Notes: a model not told the origin generated them from the sequence alone. Positions 1 to 10,478 are shown, counted from the first letter of the stretch. The stretch: 64,000 bases of DNA from Gibbula magus (GCA_936450465.1 OW388291.1:83093436-83157435), one strand, 5' to 3'. Numbers and translations are program-made.

Positions 1-1317
1 CGCCCAAGAGCAAGAAGAAGAAGTCCAAGAAGGCTAGGTTCGACAAGGTCGATCCTTCCCTCCTTCTGGCATCCGTCAAGGATATGGTCTCTTCCTTGCT
101 CGATGCGCGTTTGGGTCCGCGGAACTTACCTACTCACACTACGACTACGCGATCGTGTGAGCCCTATGCGGATGACGTACCTCAGGGTGCGGGTTCCTCG
201 TCCGCTAGGGCCTCCGCACCCGCGACTCCTTCGCGTACCCCTCGCACCCCGGAGCGGCGTGTCACGGTGATGTCACCCTTACGTGACTCCTCGCCGGACT
301 CACCGGAACGTGACACCCGCTACGTGGACGTGTCGAACCCTCCGTTCATCAGTATAGAAACGGAGGCGGAGGGTACGGGATCGTCGGAGGATCCTCCAGT
401 GGTTGACGCAATAGCTATGCTATCCGAAGTGGCTTCGTTCGCGGACGTTCCACTTAGCCAAGTCAGCGTGACGGGTCCGCGCACGTCGGCGGCCAGGAGG
501 GCTTCCTTTGGCCCCGATGGCGAGGTACCTCCCGCGCGTCTTGCCTTTCCACCTCATAGGCTTCTGTTGGAGGCCACCGAGGATATGGAGCAAGTCATAT
601 CATCTGCGATGCCCAATCGTTTGCTTCCGCCTTTGGTGGCGTCTGCCCTTGTATCCGGTCCCTTTTCAGCTTGTTCCGCCTCCCCTTGGTCAGGGGGCGT
701 CCCGGTTGTTTACCACCAACCTGCTTCACCGCGTGTCTGAGGCACAGTTCTCTCATCTTGACAGGGAGGCGCGTTCGGTGTTAGGCTTGGGGAACAACGT
801 GGCTTTCACATGTCAGGCGATGCTGGCTTGTGCTAAGCAGGCGGGCATGGAGGCGGGGGACCCGGTGTTGTTCAAAGCGTTTGGTGATGTGGCTGCGGAC
901 CTTGCGCAGATCATGTTGTCAGCGTCGCGAATTTCATCGAGTATAACAGTGCTTCGCAGAGACAATTTCCTCTACCGGTCAGGTCTCAACCCAGATCATA
1001 AGAACTTCCTTCGACATGCCCCTGCTCACGCTGAAACTCTGTTTGGTGGTCGTATCCCGGAGGTTTTGAGAGCACGACAGGAGGCCCAACAGCAAGACCT
1101 CACTAATCGGCTCGTCACGCAGAGGCAAACGACACCAAAGCGTCCGCAGACCAATTTTCGTCAGGGGCAAGGCCAGGGCAGTGGCCAACCTTCCCCCAAG
1201 AAAGCGAAAACGGACTTTCGGCGGGGAGGTCGTGGCCGTGGATCCATGGGTCAGTCCCCCAAGTCCCCCCGGCCTGGCGCCGGAGGTCGTACCCCGCAAA
1301 AGAAGTGGAGGAAGTGA
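1..1317 (+). pseudogene. Gag-like protein of element 1, frameshifted and 5'-truncated by the window edge
   Basis: A reading frame is open from base 3, with a lysine-rich stretch (PKSKKKKSKKARF) and a Ser/Pro/Thr-rich low-complexity part to about residue 130. The conserved-looking central part (LLPPLVASALVSGPF) then moves from one frame to the next at the TTTT around 663-666 and continues to the stop at 1315-1317. The second part has helical, charged sequence and ends in a basic Gln/Gly/Arg-rich tail (RGGRGRGS), typical of an RNA-binding Gag C terminus in DIRS elements. No zinc knuckle is visible in the part present. Gag would coat the genomic RNA. The end overlaps the RT frame by about 137 bases if RT is read from 1181. 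Whether the frameshift is real or a sequencing error cannot be told from one copy. Confidence 0.7.
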
Positions 1318-3259
1318 CTCGTGGTCACCCCCGCTGCTCCCTCCTCCACTCGTTCCGGTGTCGGAGGGCTTGGTGGGGGGTCGCCTCCAAGACTTTGTCA
1401 GCAACTGGGTACAGTTAGGGTTAGACCCTTACGTGTGTCGGATTCTGGGTCAGGGGTTCCGCATTCCCGTCTCGTCTCCGCCGCCCCTCACCTGTACTCC
1501 AATGGAGCGTCCCTTAGCAGGGGACCGGCTCAAATTGACATTGGAACAGGTGGAGATATTAATCTCCAAACGGGCGGTGCAGGAGGTCCTGACCCCGCAT
1601 CTAACGCCGGGGTTTTACTCCCCAGTGTTCGTAATACCCAAAAGGAACTCGAAAAAATGGCGGCTAATTCAGGATTTGAAGGTGTTCAACCGCTCCTTCC
1701 TCGTTCGGCCGCCATATTTTCGACTCTTGACGCTTCCCTCAGTGATGCGGTCCTTGGAGCGCTCAGACTGCATGGTGTCTCTCGATCTACAGGATGCGTA
1801 CCTGCACGTGCCGATTCACTATCGGGACTGCAGGTACCTCCGCTTCATCCTGGACGGCAGACATTTTCAGTGGTGCGTGCTCCCGTTCGGGATCTCGTCC
1901 GCCCCCTGGTTATTCACACGGGTGACTCAGCCCATCGTCCAATTCCTTCACCAATGCGACATTCAGTTCCTAATGTACTTGGACGATGGGATCGCTCACG
2001 ACCGCTCCCCGGTCGTTCTCGAGGCGCAGCTCAGGTTCACGATGGACCTGTTCCGTCGTCTGGGGTGGCTAGTGAACTTAGAGAAGTCGGACTTGGTTCC
2101 GGCAACTCGTCTGAAGTTCCTAGGGGCTATCCTAGACACCCGGCTGTTCCGCGGTTTCGTCACGAGGGAGCGGATGGCTCGTTACGATCGCCTTATGGAT
2201 CGCGCGCTCGACGCCTCGCTCTCCCTACGTCAGTGGCAAAGAGTGTTGGGGTTATTAACGTCAGCTCAGGACCTGACCCGCAGGGGGAGGTTGTTCCTTC
2301 GCCCGTTACAGGTGTTCCTGAATCCCCACATCAGGGAGACGCGTTGTCGTCACGACATAGTCTTAACCCCAGACCTACATCGGTTCCTAGCTTGGTGGCG
2401 GGTAGACGAGAGTGTGTTCGCAGGCGTTCCACTTCGTCCTCGCCCCCCCTCAGCTCACCTGTTTGTAGACGCCTCCACCCAAGGGTGGGGAGCGCACATG
2501 AGTCACGAACAGGTGGCGGGAGTTTGGTCCCCATCAGAGCGGAACCTACACATCAACGTCCTCGAGTTGGACGCAGTACGTCTTGCCATTCAGCACTGGC
2601 AGGTCCCCTTGAGGGGCCAGTGCCTGCTAGTACACATGGACAGTTCGGCGGCTGCTTGGTCGATAAACAAGCAGGGGTCCACCAAGGCACAGTCTCTGCT
2701 ACGCGTGTCACTCCAGCTCTTCGAGTTGGTGGACGAGGTGGACCTGGACATTCGAGCGATCCACATTCCAGGTGCCAAGAACGTCTTGGCGGACGCGTTG
2801 TCACGTCCGGATGCCCCTCCCCCAACGGAGTGGCAACTGAATCCGGTGGTTTTCAGGGGGTTGTGTCTCCAGTTCGGCACCCCGCTGATAGATCTGTTCG
2901 CGACGTGTCTCAACCACCAATTGCCAACCTACATCTCCCCAGTGCCAGACCCGCTAGCGATGGGCTTAGACGCGCTCTCGTTAGGGTGGGAGGGGATGGA
3001 CGCCTATGCTTTTCCGCCGCCGGCCATCCTCTCCCAAGTTGTAGCCAAGATAGGGGAAACTCGGATTCTTCGTCTCCTGCTGGTCGCCCCTTGGTGGCCA
3101 GCCCGGCCGTGGTTCGTTCCTCTCCGTCGGCTCTGTCGGCAGGAACCGGTTCCGATTCAGATACGGAGGGATCTGCTCATCAGCAGGCCAAGCGGAAGGT
3201 TACACGAGAACCCTCAGGTGTTCTCCCTTCACGCTTGGCTTGTATTAAAAGAGGGTTAA
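1181..3259 (+). CDS. Reverse transcriptase-RNase H polyprotein of element 1
   Basis: This open frame of 692 codons starts at a GTG inside the end of gag; the first in-frame ATG is at 1502, just before the RT domain, so the true start is uncertain. RT motif A is LDLQDAYLHVPI (residues 201-212, Asp202 and Asp205) and the active site is MYLDDG (YLDD at 266-269). RNase H follows with Asp430 (LFVDAS), Glu462 (LELDAV), Asp487 (HMDSSAA) and Asp538 (NVLADALSR). A C-terminal part (DLFATCLNHQLP, then YAFPPPAIL) is the conserved extension seen after RNase H in DIRS-like polyproteins; I see no clear methyltransferase catalytic motif. The protein copies element RNA into DNA and removes the RNA strand. The frame appears intact, and its 3' end overlaps the recombinase frame. 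Confidence 0.9.
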   Translation: MANLPPRKRKRTFGGEVVAVDPWVSPPSPPGLAPEVVPRKRSGGSDSWSPPLLPPPLVPVSEGLVGGRLQDFVSNWVQLGLDPYVCRILGQGFRIPVSSPPPLTCTPMERPLAGDRLKLTLEQVEILISKRAVQEVLTPHLTPGFYSPVFVIPKRNSKKWRLIQDLKVFNRSFLVRPPYFRLLTLPSVMRSLERSDCMVSLDLQDAYLHVPIHYRDCRYLRFILDGRHFQWCVLPFGISSAPWLFTRVTQPIVQFLHQCDIQFLMYLDDGIAHDRSPVVLEAQLRFTMDLFRRLGWLVNLEKSDLVPATRLKFLGAILDTRLFRGFVTRERMARYDRLMDRALDASLSLRQWQRVLGLLTSAQDLTRRGRLFLRPLQVFLNPHIRETRCRHDIVLTPDLHRFLAWWRVDESVFAGVPLRPRPPSAHLFVDASTQGWGAHMSHEQVAGVWSPSERNLHINVLELDAVRLAIQHWQVPLRGQCLLVHMDSSAAAWSINKQGSTKAQSLLRVSLQLFELVDEVDLDIRAIHIPGAKNVLADALSRPDAPPPTEWQLNPVVFRGLCLQFGTPLIDLFATCLNHQLPTYISPVPDPLAMGLDALSLGWEGMDAYAFPPPAILSQVVAKIGETRILRLLLVAPWWPARPWFVPLRRLCRQEPVPIQIRRDLLISRPSGRLHENPQVFSLHAWLVLKEG

Positions 3260-4321
3260 GGAGTAGTGGATACTCTAAGTGCGTCGCCAACGCAATAGCT
3301 ACCTCGCATAGGAAAACCACTAGGAAGCTCTATGATTTCCAGTGGCAGGCCTTCGCCTCGTTCTGTGCTCAGAGGGATTTCATTCCGGCAGAGGCTTCAG
3401 TGCCTCAGGTTGCGGAGTACTTGGTGTACCTTCGCAACACTAGACATCTTAAGGCGTCGTCAATTAACACCAACATGTCGGCCATCCTGTCGGTTCTCAG
3501 GAAGAGATCGCCAGGATTGGATGTGTCGGTCCTCAAGGGCCTAATTAAGACCTTCCGTTCGGTGGACGGCAGGTCCAGGCTTCGCCCACCTGAATGGGAC
3601 TTAGCCATTGTGCTCAACCACCTGCGCTCCGATAGGTATGAACCGCTCTCCGACGTGCCTCTCCTCCCTCTCACCATCAAGGTCATTTTTCTGGTGGCCA
3701 TGGCCTCTGCAGCGCGGATTTCAGAGATCCATGCGTTGCAGGCGGACCTGCTACGTTTTGAGGTCAGGGGGGGGGGGGGGCTCCGCCTCGCTGGGGTTGG
3801 CTCCTGATTTTGTCTGTAAGAACCAAGCAGCGGATGAAGCGGGACGTACGTTCTCTATCCCAGCTCTGGGTTCGGACTTAGATGAGGTGGATCTCTCTTT
3901 GTGTCCAGTAAGAGCCTTAAGGGTGTACACGCAGCGTACCCGCAGGCTGAGGGATGGCAGGCGTCGTCTGTTCTTACCTCACTCACCCAGGAGCACCAAG
4001 GAACTAGACAAGCGAGCGTTGGGGGTGTATCTAAGATCGGCGGTAATTGATGCGTACAAGGCCGCTGATTTGCCTCCGCCGTCGCGTTCCAATCCTCATG
4101 AGATCCGCGCAGTTTCAGCCACGATGGCGTATCACTGCAACATCGCGGTTTCGGATGTCATGGCAGGGTGTTTTTGGCGTTCATCAGAGGTTTTCGCCAA
4201 CCATTACCTGCGAGATGTCTCCACTGCTGATCTTGAAGGCATCTCTAGGCTGGGTCCACAGGTCTTCGCGCAGACGAAGGTGGTCCCCCCAACCAGACCA
4301 AGAAGGGGTCATCCTTCTTAG
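3100..4321 (+). pseudogene. Tyrosine recombinase of element 1, split by a 14-G frameshift
   Basis: The recombinase lies in a frame overlapping the end of RT; clear homology begins near 3250 (SSGYSKCVANAIATSHRKT), with an N-terminal core-binding part to about 3560. The first catalytic Arg is in SAARISEIHA. The frame then breaks at a run of 14 G (3767-3780) and continues in another frame to the TAG at 4319-4321, where HEIRAVSA (His-x-x-Arg) and ANHYLRD (nucleophile Tyr) are found. All catalytic residues of a DIRS-type recombinase are therefore present but in two frames. The enzyme would insert a circular DNA intermediate, which explains the lack of target-site duplications in this class. No in-frame ATG lies close upstream, so the 5' limit given is approximate. 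The G run is a likely site for replication or sequencing slippage. Confidence 0.85.
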
Positions 4322-4342
4322 ACGCGTTTGGGACTTATTGTA

Positions 4343-4348
4343 AATAAA
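4343..4348 (+). promoter_or_regulatory. Putative polyadenylation signal of element 1
   Basis: AATAAA lies 22 bases after the recombinase stop codon and is followed within about 25 bases by a GT/T-rich stretch (TGTCTGTTGGTTTTTTC). The position suits the 3' end of an element transcript, although DIRS-type RNAs must also extend into the terminal repeat. Confidence 0.4.
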
Positions 4349-4631
4349 CAGGGTTTACATTGATTACTCTCGTGTCTGTTGGTTTTTTCTTTAACTTCGT
4401 TTTGACCCCCCCCCCCCTCCCTGTTGGGGTTTGGGGGGCGGTATGTTGATCGGAAGTTGAGTGGCAGGGTTGTCTCTTCGATCCGCTTAGCGGTAGAGAT
4501 GGTATCTCCCGGGCTGTGCCTTGTCCTCACCACAGGGTGGAGGACTCGTAGGTTAGCTTACACTCAGGGCTAGTCGCTGGTCTCGTCACTACCATGTATC
4601 TACTGACCCGCCTCCTTGCGGTGGGATTCTA

Positions 4632-4727
4632 GGCAAAGTAGGTCTAGTCAACAGATAGGTATTTAAATAATAGTACGTTTTTGATTAAACGTAATTATTT
4701 ATACTTACCTGTTGACTAGACCTACGC
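4632..4727 (+). repeat. Internal complementary region of element 1, itself palindromic
   Basis: The first part (GGCAAAGTAGGTCTAGTCAA onward) is repeated directly at 4918-4940. The second part, ending GTTGACTAGACCTAC, is the reverse complement of 4924-4981. The first part should be the complement of the missing left end. The two outer parts also pair with each other (GTAGGTCTAGTCAACAG against CTGTTGACTAGACCTAC), so the region can fold back. This is the internal complementary region that DIRS elements use to rebuild full ends during replication. Confidence 0.75.
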
Positions 4728-4917
4728 TCTAGGCCCTCCCATCCTCCCCACTTGGTCTGTCTTGCCTTTGGGACTTTCGGAGAGTGATATGAACCGGTAG
4801 TGACGTCACGAGACCATCTAGACTTACCGGCCCTTGGATAAGGGATTTTACGCACCCCTCATCCATTCTTCAAGTTCGTCTGTATTAAGGTTGAAATAGC
4901 ATTACCCCTGGGAGGTA

Positions 4918-4981
4918 AGGCAAAGTAGGTCTAGTCAACAGGTAAGTATAAATAATTACGTTTAATCAAAAACGTACTATT
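4918..4981 (+). repeat. Right terminal repeat of element 1
   Basis: It begins GGCAAAGTAGGTCTAGTC and ends AAAACGTACTATT. It is the reverse complement of the second half of the internal complementary region. Homology stops at 4981, where AT-rich host sequence begins. Confidence 0.75.
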
Positions 4982-5069
4982 TTACATTTTTGATTTTGTG
5001 TCCCAAAATCTGTTTATATTTGGCAAATCTAAATGCAATTTTTTACAAACCAGATGTTTTCAAAGAACA

Positions 5070-5272
5070 ATGGGTGAGTGGGTGAGTGGGTGAGGGGCTG
5101 GGTGGGTGAATGGGTGATTGGGTGAGTGAGTGAGTGAGTGAGTGAGTGAGTGAGTGAGTGAGTGAGTGAGTGAGTGAGTGAGTGAGTGAGTGAGTGAGTG
5201 AGTGAGTGAGTGAGTGAGTGAGTGAGTGAGTGAGTGAGTGAGTGAGTGAGTGAGTGAGTGAGTGAGTGTGTG
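5070..5272 (+). repeat. (GTGA)n tetranucleotide microsatellite
   Basis: A degenerate GGGTGAGT stretch (5070-5121) leads into about 36 uninterrupted GTGA units to 5268. The Thr-His-Ser-Leu frame on the minus strand is only the translation of this microsatellite. Confidence 0.97.
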
Positions 5273-6132
5273 TTTAATGCCAGTCACATTGAACAATCTC
5301 TCACATTAAAAATAGCCTTTTTGGCTTGTTTTATGACGTCGTACAATAAAGCGCACAATTTAAGTCGAAGAAGATTATTTATGTCGACAATTAAATTTCT
5401 ACTTTTTATGAATTTTTAAGTGAAATGACATTCCGGCCAAAACCATTTTGAAAAAGCGATTTTAACACCCCAAATGTACTTGATCAGACAAAAAAATAAA
5501 AGCTTCATACTGTGATGTATGAAATTGCAGGTACCTCTTTACAAAACATGTTCCTATCAAAAGCATTGAAAATTAAAATTCTCCGGCTGCATTATTTTGT
5601 TTTTGACACTGTTGAAAATGTGGTAACGTTTCTTCTGCGGTTGAGTGCATTCTAGATCAATACAATGCACAAAAAGGTCCATACACACAGGCCAGTTACC
5701 AGACATTAATAGAATAACTAATTTTCTTTTTTATGAATGTGCATTCATTATCAAAGAAGACAAAGTCAGTTTGGTTAATTTTCCAACCATTTTTACAATT
5801 TTCCCTTCAATTATTGCATGATCGGAAATAGGACAATTGACCCCACCCATGAAGAACTGGCGATAACTTATTTACCATTAAAGTTATAGGTCTGCTATTT
5901 TAGCACAAAACACTAAACTGATGGAGTGTTACAACACAACAAAGCAAATTCCTCTGAACATGTAACAACTTTTTTTTATGATATTCAAATTCAAAGAGGT
6001 GTTACATTTCTTTTGGCGTTCAGTTTATATAATTCTTCTTTTCTCTGTCTGGAAATCCCCTGGGCCATGAACATTGTCAAACAATAAGTTCCAGGGTATA
6101 TAATGGGATAAAACAACTGCACACTGACTCAC
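5273..6132. other. Intronic or intergenic AT-rich sequence
   Basis: No supported coding, RNA or repeat feature was found. If the ALK/LTK-like model is right, this is the start of the intron downstream of exon 6133-6237. Confidence 0.5.
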
Positions 6133-6237
6133 CTTGAAGACAAATGTGGCTCCACCCCCTCCACCTCCTCCACCAATCAGCATTGAGGAATTCAAATCTT
6201 TGCTGTTCAGACACGCACCATTGGTTTTGTTCTTGGT
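6133..6237 (-). CDS. ALK/LTK-like receptor tyrosine kinase, glycine-rich domain exon
   Basis: On the minus strand a CAG acceptor precedes 6237 and a consensus donor (AAG then GTGAGT) follows 6133. The 105-base exon is in phase 0 and encodes 35 residues beginning TKNKTNGACL and ending with eight glycines and ATFVFK. ALK and LTK have a long glycine run followed by ATYVF at the same place in their extracellular glycine-rich domain, which binds activating cytokine ligands. It joins in phase to the exon at 6564-6717, across a 326-base intron. The next expected exon (a second glycine-rich stretch) is not visible downstream to 4982, so that intron probably continues through element 1 and off the left edge. 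Other proteins with glycine-rich domains are possible, but the three-exon match favours ALK/LTK. Confidence 0.85.
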
Positions 6238-6563
6238 CTGGAATGAAATGACATCAGGTGATTAACTGCAACTTCGGTGTGGAATGATATTGTCTGATTT
6301 TTTAGAACAAGATAAGTATGAGTTCAATTGTAAAACAAGGTATATGTAAATGAATAGTATAACAAATACATGCCATTTTGATAGTGAACAAATGTAACAT
6401 TGTTATATTTGGGATCACACTATCTGCTACAAAGAATAAATTCTTGGACTTTTTTTCGGGGGCTGGAATACACACCCCCTCAAATTTTATTTCCACAAAT
6501 AAAGTCAAAACAATCATTGTTGTTGTTCCTTTAACCATTCTTTAAAGATCCACTGAAGCTCAC
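6238..6563 (-). other. 326-base intron between two ALK/LTK-like exons
   Basis: On the minus strand it begins GTGAGC and ends with a pyrimidine-rich tract and CAG. No other feature is seen inside. Confidence 0.75.
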
Positions 6564-6717
6564 CTCCGGTCTACACACACTCTCCCCTTCCTGTCCAATC
6601 ACAAAGTAGAGTTTCTCGCCCTTCGTGAGCTCGAACTTCTGGTGCACCATGTTACCGTAGAGAACATGGTGTGACCCCTTCAACCCGACACCGCCACTAG
6701 CTCCCATTGCTGTGATG
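6564..6717 (-). CDS. ALK/LTK-like receptor tyrosine kinase, glycine-rich domain exon
   Basis: The acceptor is TTTCCCCAG before 6717 and the donor is GAG then GTGAGC after 6564. The 154-base exon completes a Ser codon split with the upstream exon and encodes about 52 residues, including MGASGGVGLKG and KLYFVIGQEGESVC. ALK and LTK carry the equivalent YGAAGGKGGKN and LYILVGQQGEDAC in the same order. The upstream exon (10479-10635) ends with AG and this one starts with C, so phase is kept. This is extracellular receptor sequence and, being glycine-rich but non-repetitive, is unlikely to be an artefact of composition. Confidence 0.87.
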
Positions 6718-7009
6718 CTGGGGAAACAACATATTCCTTGTTGAGATATCATGAAAGGGGATAGAAATACACTCTGACTGTCCAATCTGGAACTAAAATT
6801 CGAGGGGGGAATATTTGTCAAATTGTGTCAGAAAATTCAGATTAATTTAAGTAGCAAAAGGTTGGCACCATTCCATCTTTGAGTCTAAACATATACCAAG
6901 TTTCATTAAATAATACTAAACAGTTTTGAAATCGAGGTCAGAGATGGTCACTAACCCCCATATGCACTGAGTTCAACTTGATTCTGTGGACATCAGAATA
7001 TTGGCTCTG

Positions 7010-8300
7010 TAGCTCATTAGGCTTTAAATAATAAAATATTAACAATTATCCAATGGGCGCCTAAATATCCTTTGATTTTTTTGTAACGATATATCGTGTA
7101 TCAAGAAAAGTGTGGTCGTATCTATGACATCACTTATTTATCAGCCACAGTTATCTTAAACTCTCTGATAGGACGACCGTGAAGCAGCAGGGCGGTCCAA
7201 GGGCCGAGCTACAGACACCTGACTGACGACCTTGAGTAATTACAACATTGTTGCAAGACCAGGCACATATCAGATGACATGAAAGACCAGTATGCCCAGT
7301 AAAACGTTGCCCGTTGGATAAAACAGATACATGATGATACAAAACTCACTCTGGATGAAAGCTTGATGATATTTAGTATACACCACTTATGTCATCATGT
7401 ATCTATTACTTACTGAATATGAAATATGATAGAAGTTTTTGTTTTTTGTTAGACCCTCAATTCTTAGTTTTAAAGTCTTAACTTCTCTTTCTCAATAACC
7501 ATTTCTAAAAAAACATGTAAGAATTCACATATTGAGGTTACCTCTCCATACTGACTGAAGCAAATGAAGAGCACATAAAATTTCAAGAGTACTTTTTTTA
7601 GGTCGCCAAATTTACAATTTAGAATCCCCATTGGCCAAGGAGTCTGTACATAAGATTTCAGTTTTCTAGACCTTTTGTACTGGAGAAGAAGATAAAAATA
7701 GGTTTTTAAGGTAGTGACCCTTGTGATCTTATTTGGGGTCACAAGGTCACCAAATTTACAACTTAGAATCCCCATTGGCCAAGGAGTATGTACACACAAT
7801 TTCAGCTCCCTAGCCCAAATGGTTCTGGAGAAGAAGATGAAAAAGAGTGCTCTGAGAGCACAAGAACCCCCGGGTTCCTTATCCTCAAAATAAGCATTTT
7901 AAATGTTAGGGTAATTTAAGAAAGATGAGATCTCATATAGATCTGAATTTAACTTCAGTGTGTGACATCGGAAACATAACATTTTCAAATGCTGAAATTG
8001 AAGCCGAATGCTCTAAGTCAAGGGCCATAAAATATTAATCCGATCTGTCAAACATGTATATCACCGATGTATATCTGAAGCATGTGTAAAGTTTCAGAAA
8101 GATCGATCAAAAACTGTGGGAGGAGTTGATTTCAGAACACAGGTACCGTGTTCGGGACGCTGCGCCACGACAGTAACCCCCTTGGGTTTCACCCGGGGGT
8201 TAAAAAGTGAAAAATTTACAGACGAACGTACGGACGGATGCCTGACACCATGCAATGCCATAAGCCCATTGTGTCTTTCAAGCCGAATGAGCTAAAAATC
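7010..8300. repeat. Composite of interspersed repeats in an intron of the ALK/LTK-like gene
   Basis: Two diverged copies of a block containing CCAAATTTACAA, AGAATCCCCATTGGCCAAGG and GGAGAAGAAGAT lie at about 7605-7700 and 7745-7840, and a related block lies at 9500-9605. The unit ends near 8220-8300 with ACGGACGGATGCCTGACACC and a CCATAAGCCC motif; similar tails recur at 27818-27880 and, weakly, at 56080-56125. This looks like a family of interspersed repeats (SINE-like or the tail of a larger element). No intact ORF is present. Confidence 0.6.
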
Positions 8301-8512
8301 AGAATAACAAAAGGTACCACTTTGACACTAGATCTAAGCAAGTAAGTCCTGTAAACAAATATTTAATAGGTTTCTAGATAGAGGCCAGAAAAGGTCACTA
8401 ACCCCCATATGAACTAAGTTAAAATTGTTAACTTTTCCACATAATCCAGAAAAATCATAAAATTTAGAATAGTAGCAAAAAGCACCACTCCACCATTAGG
8501 TCTAAACACATA

Positions 8513-8689
8513 CAGTCAGACCTCAATAATCCAAACCCTTCCGTTTTTCATCAAAAACGTTCGGATAGTGAAATGTTCGGATTACTGAGTACTGAGGACT
8601 ACTATAGAGATTAGTTTGGTTACATCTTCCTACCGTTCGGAAACTGCGAGATTCGGATTGTCGGTGGCCGGATTATCGCGGGTTGACTG
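8513..8689. mobile_element. 177-bp Tc1/mariner or pogo-like MITE
   Basis: The left end is CAGTCAGACCTCAATAATCC and the right end, read on the opposite strand, is CAGTCAACCCGCGATAATCC. Both are flanked directly by TA (8511-8512 and 8690-8691), the target duplication of Tc1/mariner/pogo transposons. There is no coding capacity, so it would need a transposase in trans. It lies in the intron between exons 6564-6717 and 10479-10635. Confidence 0.8.
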
Positions 8690-8749
8690 TACCAATTTTT
8701 GTAAAAAAATATTAAACGATTAAACGACATTGAAACGAAAGCACTTTGG

Positions 8750-8852
8750 AATTACAGAATTATGGAAGGACAGAATTATGGAAGTACAGAATTATGGAAT
8801 GACAGAATTATGAAATGACAGAATTATGAAATGACAGAATTAATGAGGACAG
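8750..8852 (+). repeat. Short tandem repeat around ACAGAATTATG
   Basis: About six diverged copies of a 17-18 base unit built on GACAGAATTATGGAA are visible next to the MITE. Confidence 0.75.
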
Positions 8853-9285
8853 AAAAATTGAATTACAGACGGTGGTGAAGACATTATGTCTCCTTTATGA
8901 CATTATGAATAATGATGACACTATGTATGGACATACAACTTCTTTATTCTTCACAAACAACATTTTGACATTTAGAACCTATGTTGAAATGTTGCCTATA
9001 GACGAAGAACATAAAAGTAGTTTACCCATTGACATTGTCTTCATTCTTAAAGAAGCCAACTTCTAGAGAAGCCAATCAAAAGGTTCAAACAAATGCATGA
9101 CGTCAACGTGAAACCAAAAATGTTGCTAAAATATGTATATATTCTTGATTAGGTAACTCATAAACTTTTCATTGCAAGGGTTACAAAATCACCGAGTGAT
9201 TCACTGCAGAAAACACGCTAAACCTGTATTTTCTATGACATCACAATGAAAATGCACCAAGTGACCTTCTCAAAATGATATAAAA

Positions 9286-9660
9286 ATACAGAAATTTGTA
9301 ACAAGAATTCAAGTGGCTTGTAATTTGGCACTGCACCTCTCCTAGTGGTGTAGATGACTTGTGCTAAATTTGAAAAGAATTGGACAAATAGATTTCTGTA
9401 ATCGGTCGGACAAAAAATAACAAAGTGAAAATACAGAAATTTGTAATTTTTATTATTAAAAATCGCTTGTTGTTCTGTACTGCACCTCTCCTGGGGGTGT
9501 ATATTTGGGGTCAAAGGGTCACCAAATCTACAAATAGCATCCCAATTGGCTAAGGAGTCTGTACTAAAAATATCATCTCTCTTGAGTATAACTGATTCTG
9601 GAGAAGAAATCGAAAAAGCAAAAAGTCTATGGACGGACGCCTTATATATAACTTTCACCC
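9286..9660. repeat. Interspersed repeat with duplicated GCACCTCTCC block
   Basis: AATACAGAAATTTGTAA followed by CTGCACCTCTCCT occurs twice (about 9288-9352 and 9430-9500). It is followed by the block with CCAATTGGCTAAGGAG shared with 7600-7840. The minus-strand open frame across it follows the repeat and is not a believable protein. Confidence 0.55.
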
Positions 9661-10019
9661 TAAACTAAACATCTTAGTGTTGAAATACAGATATTTCAAG
9701 ACGGTCAAGATAATTAGTATCTATCGGGACTAGGAGATTAAGTTCATGATACCGTGCACCAGACGGACATTACTTGCATAATATCTCGACCAAGTGAAAC
9801 TGCCAGTTATTACGAGAAATAGTGTTCCCCAAGAGCAATTGTGTGATATCACGTAGAATAAATAAATTCGTAATATCCTGCCTGGGATGGTCAGTTGATA
9901 ACATCCTGGCTTCGTAAATCAGTTAGTATTTATGAGAAATAGAGTCCCTTCAGAACAAAAGAATCTTGGAAGTAGTTTATGATTATATAAAACATGTTAA
10001 CAAAAGTTCATTTAAAAGG

Positions 10020-10235
10020 AGGGTTCTATCGGGGTATTTTTTGTGGAAACTAAATTCGGGAGGATATTCCTGTTTACACATATATGTAATTAATACATGA
10101 TTAAAACACAGTGAAATTGAAAGATACTAATGAATGTAACATTTTAATGACTTTATATTTCACAACTTGATAAACACAAGCGCACATTTGTTATATCATA
10201 AAACAATGAGAACTGAATTAAGCAATTCATTGGTG
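10020..10235. repeat. Diverged interspersed repeat, second copy at 38390-38600
   Basis: The order of motifs is shared by the two places: a TGATTA(A/C) stretch, GTAACATTTTAATGACTTTA here against GTAATATTTTGGTGACTTTA there, then AAACAATGAGAACTGAA against AAACAATGAAAACTGAA. The copies are colinear and on the same strand. Confidence 0.55.
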
Positions 10236-10478
10236 CTGTGAGTCGGGAAAACTTCGCTACAGCATAACAGCATATTGTTTATTAGTTTTATTACATGTTA
10301 TGTGTTACTATGTGAATACTCTATCAGTGTACATCTTCATTTATCAAAAAGTTGCAAAATTGGGTACAATATATAGCGTGTTTTCATTTCAAGTAATGCA
10401 AAATATCCAAGAAGGGGACAGAACCCTGGAAGAACTATTGGAACTTTATGAAAGTGGGAGGAAAGCATGCAAGATTAC

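Larger units (their letters stand above)
1..4981 (+). mobile_element. DIRS-like tyrosine-recombinase retrotransposon (element 1), left end outside the window
   Basis: The order is gag, then reverse transcriptase with RNase H, then tyrosine recombinase, then a terminal inverted-repeat system, which is the DIRS order. The block is much richer in GC than the AT-rich flank that starts near 4982. The right end is set by the internal complementary region: the second half of 4632-4727 is the reverse complement of 4924-4981, and the match stops at ACGTACTATT. Gag is open from the first base, so the element's start lies left of the window. The element is antisense to the ALK/LTK-like exons and lies downstream of the last visible one, so it probably sits in an intron. 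Gag and recombinase each carry a frameshift, so this copy looks non-autonomous unless those are sequence errors. Confidence 0.9.

Noticed and set aside
5060..5296. Thr-His-Ser-Leu repeat ORF on the minus strand
   Set aside because: It is the (GTGA)n microsatellite.
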